NCBI GenBank assembly: GCA_023664605.1
Contig: JAMPFF010000018.1
Coordinates: forward strand, 1 to 50,558
From: Clostridium sp.
GTDB lineage: Bacteria > Bacillota > Clostridia > Lachnospirales > Lachnospiraceae
Reading direction: 5' to 3'
Length of the DNA stretch: 50,558 bases
Shown: one piece after another, positions 26,437 through 33,540 of the stretch
Position numbering within the stretch: position 1 is the first letter of the stretch
How the letters are laid out: each line of letters opens with the position of its first letter
Notes under the pieces: model-generated
What the model was told of the DNA's origin: nothing
Database searches by the model: none
Seen by the model: the letters and a program-made list of their open reading frames with translations, nothing else
Program-made: the position numbers and the translations under genes

Positions 26437-27786
26437 ATGGGAGAAAGTGTAAAAAACACAGGAGGTTGGCGCACCAATAAGTGGATTCGCGCGGCAATCC
26501 CCGCTTTACTGCTTCATTGCAGTATCGGTACGGTTTACTGCTGGTCGATTTTCAGCCAGGAAATTGCTGACTATATTGGATTTTCCAAAGGAGCGACGGA
26601 GTGGGCATTCAGCTTCGCCATCTTTTTCCTCGGAATGTCAGCGGCGTTTTTGGGAAATGTTGTGGAAAAAGACATTCATAAGTCGTCTTTGATTGCCTCA
26701 ATCTGTTTTGCAGCCGGTATGGCAGGAACCGGATTTTTTATCTATTACGGAGGAAAAAATCAGGGAAGCGCATTGGCTTTGATAGGTATTTACATATGCT
26801 ACGGCTTTATCATGGGTATCGGTCTCGGAACCGGTTATTTATCCCCGGTTAAGACATTGATGCTCTGGTTTAAGGACAGAAAAGGTCTTGCCACGGGTCT
26901 TGCGGTTGCGGGCTTCGGTGCGGCGAAAGCGATTGCCAGCCCGATTATGCAGAGTATGTTAAATAATCTCGGCGACGGCGGCATCTATAAGATGTTCTTA
27001 ATTCTGGCGGTTGTTTACTTTATTATGATGTTTGTAGGACATTTACTGTTAAAGAAACCGGACGACTGGCACGAACCGCAGAACAAAGAGGAGAGCCAGA
27101 GCATTATGACGGTTTTAAAAACCAGACCGCTTACCAATTATATCGGTATCTGGCTGATGTTCTATATTAATATTACCTGTGGTCTTGCTTTGATTTCACA
27201 AGAGAAGATGATTGTAAAATGTATCGGTCTGGCAAGCTTTGCGGGCGTTATTTCCACGATATCGGCTATCTTTAATGCGGGGGGGCGTCTGGGATTTTCC
27301 GCATGGGCTGACACGATGAAAGACAGAAATACCATCTATAAATTAATCTTTGTGCTTTCTATCGCATTTACGGCAGTCGTTATGCTGACGGGCGGTATTA
27401 AGAACGGAGAGGGCAATACGTTGCTGATTGTCCTTGTATTAGGCTTAATCTTTGTTGTAAACGCAGGTTACGGCGGCGGGTTCTCCAATGTGCCGACACT
27501 GCTTTCCGACCATTACGGCATGGGCAATATCAGCGCCATCCACGGCATCACCCTTTCCGCGTGGGCGTTTGCGGGTCTGACCGGTAACCAGATGGCGACA
27601 TGGATTGTCAATCATTTCGGAGAGACAGTTGAGATTGAACACGCGCTGGCGGACGGAACGGTGGAAATGATTGCGGTTAATCCGACGGGCTACCAGAGCG
27701 TATTGTATGCAACTATCGTATTGTATGTAATTGCGCTTGTGATTTCACTGGTACTGGTGAAACCGGCGGATAAGGCGAAAGCGTAA
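26437..27786 (+). CDS. MFS transporter, oxalate/formate antiporter (OxlT)-like
   Basis: 449 residues with about 12 transmembrane helices and the pattern of the OxlT subfamily: an N-terminal RAAIPALLLHCSIGTVYCWSIF helix, a GIGLGTGYLSPV helix, and the loop WFKDRKGLATGLAVAGFG. OxlT-like members exchange small carboxylates; the substrate here is unknown and no oxalate genes are next to it. AAGGAAGAGAG precedes the ATG. It has its own candidate promoter and a strong terminator, so it is a single-gene unit. Confidence 0.88.
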   Translation: MGESVKNTGGWRTNKWIRAAIPALLLHCSIGTVYCWSIFSQEIADYIGFSKGATEWAFSFAIFFLGMSAAFLGNVVEKDIHKSSLIASICFAAGMAGTGFFIYYGGKNQGSALALIGIYICYGFIMGIGLGTGYLSPVKTLMLWFKDRKGLATGLAVAGFGAAKAIASPIMQSMLNNLGDGGIYKMFLILAVVYFIMMFVGHLLLKKPDDWHEPQNKEESQSIMTVLKTRPLTNYIGIWLMFYINITCGLALISQEKMIVKCIGLASFAGVISTISAIFNAGGRLGFSAWADTMKDRNTIYKLIFVLSIAFTAVVMLTGGIKNGEGNTLLIVLVLGLIFVVNAGYGGGFSNVPTLLSDHYGMGNISAIHGITLSAWAFAGLTGNQMATWIVNHFGETVEIEHALADGTVEMIAVNPTGYQSVLYATIVLYVIALVISLVLVKPADKAKA

Positions 27787-27801
27787 AAGAGAAGATGAGA
27801 G

Positions 27802-27831
27802 AAAATCGTCGCCGGACGGCGGCGATTTTTT
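27802..27831 (+). terminator. Intrinsic terminator of the MFS gene
   Basis: AAAATCGTCGCC (27802-27813) pairs with GGCGGCGATTTT (27818-27829) through one T-G wobble, around GGAC, followed by more T residues. A textbook hairpin plus T-run. Confidence 0.9.
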
Positions 27832-27870
27832 ATCATATAGGATAATGAAACTGCAAAAGAGGAAATAGAA

Positions 27871-28248
27871 GTGCATCTGGTTGGGAGAATAGATAAAGAC
27901 ATTTATAAATGTGTAATGGAGGATATTGTTACAGATGAGGTTATTATCACAGACGAGCGGGTTAGACATATAAAAGAGCGAAGAGGAGAGGAATTTTATA
28001 ATACATATGCAGATAAGTTTGCTGACATCATTCGATATCCGGATTATATTTTTGCAGATAAAAGTAATACAGCGTTAGTTTGCAAGGAATATGCAGAAGA
28101 TGAGAAATTTATAAATGTTGTTCTGCGAATAGTCATTTCAAGTGATAATCCGGAATATAAAAATTCAATTATAACTGCCGTGGGTGAGAATAGAAAAAGA
28201 TTTCAGCAACGATTACGCAATAATAAGCTGCTTTACAAAAAAGGATAG
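27871..28248 (+). CDS. Small putative BECR-fold nuclease (PBECR-like)
   Basis: 125 residues from a GTG with AGAGGAAA 8 bases upstream. The pattern DEVIITDERVRHIKERRG, then DIIRYPDYIFADKSNTALV, VVLRIVISSDNPEYKNSIIT and a basic C-terminus resembles the stand-alone phage-type BECR (barnase/EndoU/colicin/RelE-like) nucleases. Candidate active-site residues are H33, R86, S90/S91 and K97. Such folds usually cut RNA and serve as toxins or phage effectors. No protein antitoxin is next to it; a structured RNA starts within its last codons. Its AT-richer composition differs from its neighbours and suggests acquisition. The family call is from memory of the pattern. Confidence 0.55.
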   Translation: MHLVGRIDKDIYKCVMEDIVTDEVIITDERVRHIKERRGEEFYNTYADKFADIIRYPDYIFADKSNTALVCKEYAEDEKFINVVLRIVISSDNPEYKNSIITAVGENRKRFQQRLRNNKLLYKKG

Positions 28249-28260
28249 TAAATGTATAAT
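28232..28260 (+). promoter_or_regulatory. Strong sigma-A promoter of the structured RNA
   Basis: TTTACA (28232-28237) and a perfect TATAAT (28255-28260) are exactly 17 bases apart, overlapping the end of the nuclease gene. Transcription would begin near 28267. A second TATAAT at 28266-28271 has no good -35. Confidence 0.75.
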
Positions 28261-28266
28261 AAACAT

Positions 28267-28442
28267 ATAATAAGTAAAGCTTTATCCAAATGGCTGTTTG
28301 AGGTGGTAAATTTCGTAGCGACCACACGCCGATGGTATGACAGGAGCAATCCGAGAGATGCAGGAGAATGCTACGCCTGCCGAACAGCTATTTGGTTTAG
28401 CTAAATATATTAAAAAAGACAGTCAAAATGACAGTCTTTTTT
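28267..28442 (+). ncRNA. Structured non-coding RNA of about 175 nt, unknown class
   Basis: A 15-bp closing stem joins 28286-28300 to 28381-28395 (two G-U pairs). Inside are hairpin 1 GTGGT/ACCAC (28303-28307, 28321-28325), a short hairpin GGA/TCC with a GCAA tetraloop (28343-28352), and hairpin 2 GCAGG/CCTGC (28360-28364, 28376-28380). The loop of hairpin 1 contains CGTAGC (28314-28319) and the loop of hairpin 2 contains GCTACG (28370-28375), a perfect 6-bp kissing interaction. A strong promoter precedes it and an intrinsic terminator ends it. No open frame of note fits. I do not recognise a known riboswitch, 6S, SRP or tmRNA pattern. It may be an independent RNA or a regulatory leader of the serpin. 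Confidence 0.65.
28412..28442. terminator. Intrinsic terminator of the structured RNA
   Basis: AAAAAAGAC then GTCA pair with TGAC then GTCTTTTTT with a single A-A mismatch and a 3-base loop. The stem ends in six T residues on the plus strand and would also work in reverse. It ends 35 bases before the serpin ATG. Confidence 0.9.
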
Positions 28443-28477
28443 AATATATGCGCTGGGAAATGTAGGGAAAGAAATGA

Positions 28478-29827
28478 ATGATGAAATTATGTAAACCAAT
28501 CATGCGCCTTACAATGGCAAGAATTGTGATTTTGACAGCAGTTATGGCCTCTTGTATCGGCTGTGGCAGGCAGAGAACCGGAGCTGATACGGAAGAGGGC
28601 AGCGTGACGGAATCTGCGAAAGAGAAGAAAACAGTAGATTTGATGCAGAATGTGACCGTTGATGCGGCTGCTATGGAAGAAAGCGGAGAAAATGATTTTT
28701 GTGTGGACGCCGCAGATTTTGCGATTACATTATTGCAGGAAAATATGACGGATGAAAACGAAAATATCATGGTATCTCCCATGTCGGTGTTAATGACGCT
28801 TGCCATGACGGCAAACGGAGCAGAGGGCGATACGAAAGAGCAGATGTTAGCCGTATTGGCGCCGCATCAAAGCATGGAGGATTTAAACGGCAATATAAAG
28901 AAATGGGCGGACAATTTAGTTAATACGGATGCCGCTTCCGTTAAAATTGCCAATTCCGTCTGGTTTGATGATAATGCGGAAATGGCGGTAAATGAAGCTT
29001 TCTTACGGCAAAACGCAGCATACTATCATGCGGATATTTATCAGACGTCTTTTGGGGAAAGTACAGTGCGCGAGATAAATCAATGGGCGGCGGATAAAAC
29101 GGATGGCATGATTGAACATATTTTGGAAGAAATACCGTCGAATACGGTTATGTATCTGTTAAATGCGGTTACTTTTGATGCGGAGTGGAAAAATGTGTAT
29201 TGGCCTAATGAGGTGCGCGAGGGGATATTTACCAACGCTTCCGGAGAGTATGAAGACGTAGAAATGTTGTGTTCAAGCGAGCATCTCTATATGGAAGATG
29301 AAAATGCGGTAGGGTTTATCAAACCATATAAAGATGGGTATAGTTTTGCCGCCTTACTTCCTAATGAGGAAATGAGCATAAAGGAGTATGTAGATACCTT
29401 AAGCGGCGGACATTTTCTGGATATGCTTGCAAACGCTGGAATGGACGGAATTGACATATTAGAAACCAGACTGCCGAAATTTGAAGCTGAATACAAAATG
29501 GAACTTTCCGTTAAACTACAGAATATGGGAATGGCGGATGCGTTTGATGCGGGAAAAGCTGATTTTTCAGGAATCGCTGAATTAGAAAACGGAGATAATG
29601 GCGAAAATTTATTTATTAGCGGAGTGCATCATAAGACATATATTTTAGTAGACGAACTTGGAACAAAAGCAGCAGCGGCGTCCGATGCCTTTTTGGCTAC
29701 AACATCAGATGATGCCGGTTTTACTAAGGTTTATGTTTATTTAAACCGCCCGTTCGTATATGCCATCATAGAGGATGAAACAAATATACCGATTTTTATC
29801 GGTGTGGTAAATTCGGTACAAAAATAG
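28478..29827 (+). CDS. Serpin-family protease inhibitor, probable lipoprotein
   Basis: 449 residues. The N-terminus has a basic start, a hydrophobic stretch and SCIGC, a slightly unusual lipobox, then a linker and a full serpin domain (VSPMSVLMTLAMTANGAEGDT, then NAVTFDAEWKNVY, YSFAALLPNE, LPKFEAEY, and the C-terminal NRPFVYAII). The reactive-loop hinge GTKAAAASDA (395-404) has the small residues needed for loop insertion, so it should be inhibitory. Counting from the hinge puts the P1-P1' bond at T409-S410. It likely sits on the outer surface and traps host, competitor or self serine/cysteine proteases. TAGGGAAAG precedes the ATG; a strong terminator follows. Confidence 0.92.
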   Translation: MMKLCKPIMRLTMARIVILTAVMASCIGCGRQRTGADTEEGSVTESAKEKKTVDLMQNVTVDAAAMEESGENDFCVDAADFAITLLQENMTDENENIMVSPMSVLMTLAMTANGAEGDTKEQMLAVLAPHQSMEDLNGNIKKWADNLVNTDAASVKIANSVWFDDNAEMAVNEAFLRQNAAYYHADIYQTSFGESTVREINQWAADKTDGMIEHILEEIPSNTVMYLLNAVTFDAEWKNVYWPNEVREGIFTNASGEYEDVEMLCSSEHLYMEDENAVGFIKPYKDGYSFAALLPNEEMSIKEYVDTLSGGHFLDMLANAGMDGIDILETRLPKFEAEYKMELSVKLQNMGMADAFDAGKADFSGIAELENGDNGENLFISGVHHKTYILVDELGTKAAAASDAFLATTSDDAGFTKVYVYLNRPFVYAIIEDETNIPIFIGVVNSVQK

Positions 29828-29840
29828 CATGGACAAAATA

Positions 29841-29878
29841 AAAATGGCGTGTTCCTAATCACAGGAACACGCCATTTT
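29841..29878. terminator. Bidirectional intrinsic terminator between serpin and the cNMP-fold gene
   Basis: AAAATGGCGTGTTCCT (29841-29856) and AGGAACACGCCATTTT (29863-29878) form a perfect 16-bp stem around 6 bases, with A and T ends that give T-runs on both strands between convergent genes. Confidence 0.93.
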
Positions 29879-29902
29879 ATTATACTATAATTTTCACTGG
29901 GC

Positions 29903-29945
29903 GAATGCAGCGCATTCTCCGAATCATCGACGCTGGGCGATGATT
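29903..29945. repeat. Two hairpins at the 3' end of the cNMP-fold gene
   Basis: GAATGC/GCATTC with a 3-base loop (29903-29917) and AATCATCG/CGATGATT with an 8-base loop (29922-29945, reaching the stop codon of the minus-strand gene). The first shares its core with hairpins at 22030 and 38658. Confidence 0.5.
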
Positions 29946-32209
29946 TATTTGAGCAGATACGCTCTCTGCTCCGTAATTTCCGTCGGTATTTCGACGCCCG
30001 TGTTGTTTAACTTTTGGCACAAATTGTCCATATGATGCACTTTCTGGGAAAGCTTGATATCATAACGCTCCATTGTTTCCTTATAGAGCGGATTAATCTT
30101 CAGTTTATCCCTGATTTCTTTAGCGAACGGACAGTGTGTGAATAAAATGGAACGCGCCACTTTATTTAAGCGGGGTGAGCCGGTTCCTTCATAGAGAATC
30201 CAGGCTTCATAATCCCTGATAAACATTTCCTTATAGCTGTTTTTGGCTTTCTGCATACTGAGTTTGACTTTATCCTTGGCATCGGCAGACAAATCCCTGT
30301 TTTTCTTATAGAACTGAATATAATCGAAATATTCGCTTGTAAGGGATGGCTCCGATACGTCGTTCCACCTCGCGCCCTGGATACGTTTGCACATTTCCCA
30401 ACGGTATTCGCCGGTCAGACGGACGAGGATATTGTTCAAATCCTCCATTTGGAAGATAGATACCATCATGCGCGACGGCGTCGTACGTTTCCGTCCTTCA
30501 ATTTCCTGCCACATAACGCCGCGAATGCCGACGTTAGGCATCAGGATAACATCAGGAAGCACTTCTACGCTGATGGCTTCCTTGGCGATGCCGATATCCG
30601 GCCTGCTGTACATTGTGTCTCTGTAGTATGCGCTAAAGTCGGTTGCCCGGATGCGCTTTAAGCTTTCGATTACCTTATCGGCGGATACAAGCGTATCCGA
30701 TAAGTCTTTTAAGACGTTGCTCTCCGAAAAGATAGGGCAGAAAATACTGATACGGCCGAACGTTATCTTATTGACGGACTGGAACATATTGTCCAACTCA
30801 AACTGTACTTGCTGCGTTTTGTCGGTGAGCATGGTCGTTTCCTGCGCAGCGGCAATTTTACCGGTGACTTTCAGTTCATGCACATAGGCCGCATAGTCGT
30901 TGTCAAATTCGTTTCGGCATGGCGCTTTGCGTCCTTCATATACCGCTTTTAACCATTCATAAGCGGTATATACGTTGCGTGACGGGTCGCTTGGAAGCGA
31001 ATCCACAATGGAATACAGGTAAGCGGCATTTTCCGCTCCGGCAAGCGTTTCATCCACATATCCGAAATTGAAGAACATTTTCACAATCTTCGGGATATTG
31101 GTATCGGAAAGGCTCTTCATAAACGCCTTGGTATATATTTGATAGAAAAGTTTGGTGATGGTCAGGCGGAGTTTCCGGCTGGCGTCATCAGTCGCGTTTT
31201 TATCGGTTATCTTGATGTATTTATCAATGGCAGCGCGGAAATTATCCGACACTTCCTTGTCGCAGTCGGCATAAAGTAAAATAGTATGTAAGGAATCGGT
31301 TAAATCCGGTGCATCGACCGCGGCGGATTCCTGCTCGGACGGCGATTGCTCGGACTGATTTAACAGTTCCAGTTTCTCCTTATACTCTTTTACACGGTTT
31401 TTGTACATTTCCTTGTCAATGGAATCCTGGCTTTCCAACTGAATCATCATGGTGCCGAGAGCGGCGGTGATGGCAGTGGAATCTTCGGTATGAGAGCCGA
31501 TACGGTATAAGGTGCTGGCATATAAATCAAAGAAATCGAGGCGGTTTTCGTTCATCAACAGGCCTGCGATTTCCGCCTTGTATTCGTAAAGCTCACGGCA
31601 GACGGATATCACATCATAAACATCCTGGCTTGCCTTTAAAAGCATACCGAGGACAAAATCGGCAATCTGCGATTTGGCAGAAATGCTTTTCATAATCCGT
31701 TGTAACTGCGCATAGTATTGGTGCAGCCAGTCGGATACATCCTCTTCCAACACCAGTTCCGATACGGTTTCCAAGCCCGGCAATGCCCTGGTGGCAAGAC
31801 CGTGTTTTGCAGTAAACCGGCAGTATTCGGAATAGCTTTTCATCAGATATTGGTAGAAATTGCCACAGTCGAATTTCATCAGTTCATACTGATCCAATAT
31901 GTCCTGAATCTGTCGGAACATAGAGGATACAATAAGGTTGGATAAATCCGATTTGGTATGGAGAAGCTCCGATAGAGCCTCGTCGGTACAGGCATAGGAA
32001 GCTAAGGAAACATCTTCCGCCGCCGTATAGGAAATAAAATAGGAATCATAAAAAAGTTCGCAGACGCCTATCACGTCGCCTTTTTTTAAATAAAATTCGC
32101 CTCCCGGATAGGATGCGCGTACGGTTCCCTTGGTGATAACGTATAAAGAGGTGATTGCCTGCTCACTCTGCATGAGCGGCGCGCCCATTGAATATTCTTT
32201 TACTGCCAT
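29945..32209 (-). CDS. Large protein with an N-terminal cyclic-nucleotide-binding-like domain
   Basis: 754 residues. The first 115 or so form a cNMP-binding beta-roll (YVITKGTVRASYPGGEFYLKKGDVIGVCELFYD). The position where true cAMP/cGMP receptors have R-T/S-A reads SYTAAE, so the phosphate-binding Arg is absent and the ligand may differ. The remaining 600 or more residues are helical and soluble, with an acidic low-complexity patch at about 285-305, and match no family I can name. There is no DNA-binding domain like that of CRP. AAAGGGGGA precedes the ATG, with a short GC hairpin before it and a good promoter. Probably a signalling or scaffold protein; function unknown. Confidence 0.75.
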   Translation of the reverse strand: MAVKEYSMGAPLMQSEQAITSLYVITKGTVRASYPGGEFYLKKGDVIGVCELFYDSYFISYTAAEDVSLASYACTDEALSELLHTKSDLSNLIVSSMFRQIQDILDQYELMKFDCGNFYQYLMKSYSEYCRFTAKHGLATRALPGLETVSELVLEEDVSDWLHQYYAQLQRIMKSISAKSQIADFVLGMLLKASQDVYDVISVCRELYEYKAEIAGLLMNENRLDFFDLYASTLYRIGSHTEDSTAITAALGTMMIQLESQDSIDKEMYKNRVKEYKEKLELLNQSEQSPSEQESAAVDAPDLTDSLHTILLYADCDKEVSDNFRAAIDKYIKITDKNATDDASRKLRLTITKLFYQIYTKAFMKSLSDTNIPKIVKMFFNFGYVDETLAGAENAAYLYSIVDSLPSDPSRNVYTAYEWLKAVYEGRKAPCRNEFDNDYAAYVHELKVTGKIAAAQETTMLTDKTQQVQFELDNMFQSVNKITFGRISIFCPIFSESNVLKDLSDTLVSADKVIESLKRIRATDFSAYYRDTMYSRPDIGIAKEAISVEVLPDVILMPNVGIRGVMWQEIEGRKRTTPSRMMVSIFQMEDLNNILVRLTGEYRWEMCKRIQGARWNDVSEPSLTSEYFDYIQFYKKNRDLSADAKDKVKLSMQKAKNSYKEMFIRDYEAWILYEGTGSPRLNKVARSILFTHCPFAKEIRDKLKINPLYKETMERYDIKLSQKVHHMDNLCQKLNNTGVEIPTEITEQRAYLLK

Positions 32210-32223
32210 AATAATCCCCCTTT

Positions 32224-32238
32224 GCCTGCGGCGCAGGC
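32224..32238 (-). promoter_or_regulatory. GC-rich leader hairpin before the cNMP-fold gene
   Basis: GCCTGC and GCAGGC pair around GGC directly upstream of the minus-strand ribosome binding site. Too short to act as a terminator and with no T-run; it may affect translation. Confidence 0.35.
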
Positions 32239-32265
32239 TTTCTATAAATCTTATTCGCTTTATTT

Positions 32266-32294
32266 ATTATAAGCCGTTTGTGGCATAAATACAA
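32266..32294 (-). promoter_or_regulatory. Sigma-A promoter of the cNMP-fold gene
   Basis: On the minus strand TTGTAT (32294-32289) and TATAAT (32271-32266) are exactly 17 bases apart, with a leader of about 50 bases. Confidence 0.75.
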
Positions 32295-32317
32295 GTTTGT
32301 GCTGTACTTTTAATCAA

Positions 32318-32397
32318 AATATGATAGAATATTTATGACACGTATGCTTTTTTAAACAATATGATAGAATATTTATGACATATATGTTTTTTTAGCG
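32318..32397 (+). repeat. 40-bp tandem duplication in the promoter region
   Basis: Two copies in tandem (32318-32357 and 32358-32397). The first 23 bases of each unit (AATATGATAGAATATTTATG and ACA) are identical and the rest is similar and T-rich. Each unit carries TATGAT/TAGAAT, which may act as a -10, so the promoter of the gene at 32432 may be duplicated. Confidence 0.7.
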
Positions 32398-32431
32398 ATG
32401 TGAGTGTTGAAGAAAGGTTACAGGGATAGAT

Positions 32432-32905
32432 ATGGCAGTGGAAAAAGAGGATATAGAATATAGAAGACAGGTTGTACAGGATTATAAGGCGGATGTGGAG
32501 AGACTGATACGATATTTGCCGTGGCTGGAGGAAAAGGCGGGAAAGGATGTCTCTTCCACATATAGCGGCGACGGAATCGGGGAACATTCGATTCCTTTTC
32601 CGGTCTATGATTCCACGCTCCTTGGTTTTGTAAAAGAGGTGCAGAGAACTAAATTGTTAGACAGAAATTACCGGTATATCTATTCCAAACATCGAATCGT
32701 TACGGTAGAAGACGAGCGGAAGATAATTGAACGCTGCGATATCACGCAGATGGACATTTTGAAAGGTATTTTATCGAAATATATTATGGGCGGCATGACA
32801 AAGGGAAAGATGTGGACGGAGGCGGTGGAGAACCGTGTTTTCCTAAAGGTAGTGAGAAAGATGAAAGAAAATCTGGAATTTTGGGATAAGCCGATGCAGG
32901 TTTAA
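32432..32905 (+). CDS. Conserved hypothetical protein, possibly DUF6508-like
   Basis: 157 residues, soluble and helical, no cysteine motifs. The second half (ITQMDILKGILSKYIMGGMT, KGKMWTEAVENRVFLKVVRKM) recalls the C-terminal pattern of DUF6508 proteins as I remember it, but this is uncertain. AAGAAAGG lies upstream of the ATG. The gene follows the 40-bp tandem duplication and precedes a TetR gene by 32 bases. Function unknown. Confidence 0.65.
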   Translation: MAVEKEDIEYRRQVVQDYKADVERLIRYLPWLEEKAGKDVSSTYSGDGIGEHSIPFPVYDSTLLGFVKEVQRTKLLDRNYRYIYSKHRIVTVEDERKIIERCDITQMDILKGILSKYIMGGMTKGKMWTEAVENRVFLKVVRKMKENLEFWDKPMQV

Positions 32906-32937
32906 AAAAGATAGATTAGCAGGAATGGGGATAAATC

Positions 32938-33513
32938 ATGGGAGAGAAATCAATACAAAAGAAACAGTATATATTGGAAACGGCGCGCAGGGTGTTTGTG
33001 GAGAAAGGCTATAAAAACGTGACTATGAAAGATATCGTGGAGGCCTGTGATATCAGCCGGGGCGGGCTGTATCTGTATTTTAACAGTACGGAAGAACTAT
33101 TGCTTGCCGTATTGGAGCAGGAAGCAAACGAAACGGATGATGTCTTTACGACAAGCATTACCGCGGAGGATTCGGCGGCGGATATTCTGACGTTGTTTTT
33201 AAAAGAGCAGAAGAGGGAACTTTTGCAAAAAAAGAACAATCTGACCATGGCGGTATATGAGTACGCGTTTGAAAATAAAAAGAATCCCATGTTGAAAAAG
33301 CAGTTTGACGCGGGGGTGCGGGTAATAGAGAAACTGATTGAATCTGGTATTGCGTCAGGCGAGTTTTATTGCGAAAATCCCAAGGGAGCCGCCAACAACA
33401 TTATGTATGTGTTAGAGGGAATGAAGATTAATTCCCAGACCATGGGAGGCATTACGGAGGCAATGGTGGACGAGCAGCTTCTATATATTATGGAAGGATT
33501 GATTATCGAATAG
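32938..33513 (+). CDS. TetR-family transcriptional regulator
   Basis: 191 residues. The TetR DNA-binding head is clear (KKQYILETARRVFVEKGYKN, TMKDIVEACDISRGGLYLYF), followed by a helical ligand/dimer domain of about 130 residues. AGGAATGGGG precedes the ATG. It ends 27 bases before purL on the same strand with no terminator between, so both may share a transcript. The target and inducer are unknown. Confidence 0.92.
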   Translation: MGEKSIQKKQYILETARRVFVEKGYKNVTMKDIVEACDISRGGLYLYFNSTEELLLAVLEQEANETDDVFTTSITAEDSAADILTLFLKEQKRELLQKKNNLTMAVYEYAFENKKNPMLKKQFDAGVRVIEKLIESGIASGEFYCENPKGAANNIMYVLEGMKINSQTMGGITEAMVDEQLLYIMEGLIIE

Positions 33514-33540
33514 GCTGGTGAGCAAAAGGAGAATGGCGCT

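Noticed and set aside
28267-28442. Assignment of the structured RNA to 6S RNA, SRP RNA, RNase P, tmRNA or a common riboswitch
   Set aside because: None of the hallmark sequences of those classes as I know them (for example the SRP tetraloop region or RNase P GAGGAAAGTCC) is present, and kissing loops do not fit 6S.
28249-28442. ToxIN-type antitoxin repeats next to the nuclease gene
   Set aside because: No tandem repeat of about 35 bases is present and the RNA is downstream, so it does not fit a known type III system.
32318-32397. CRISPR or phage attachment repeat
   Set aside because: Only two directly adjacent units with no spacer and no integrase or cas genes.
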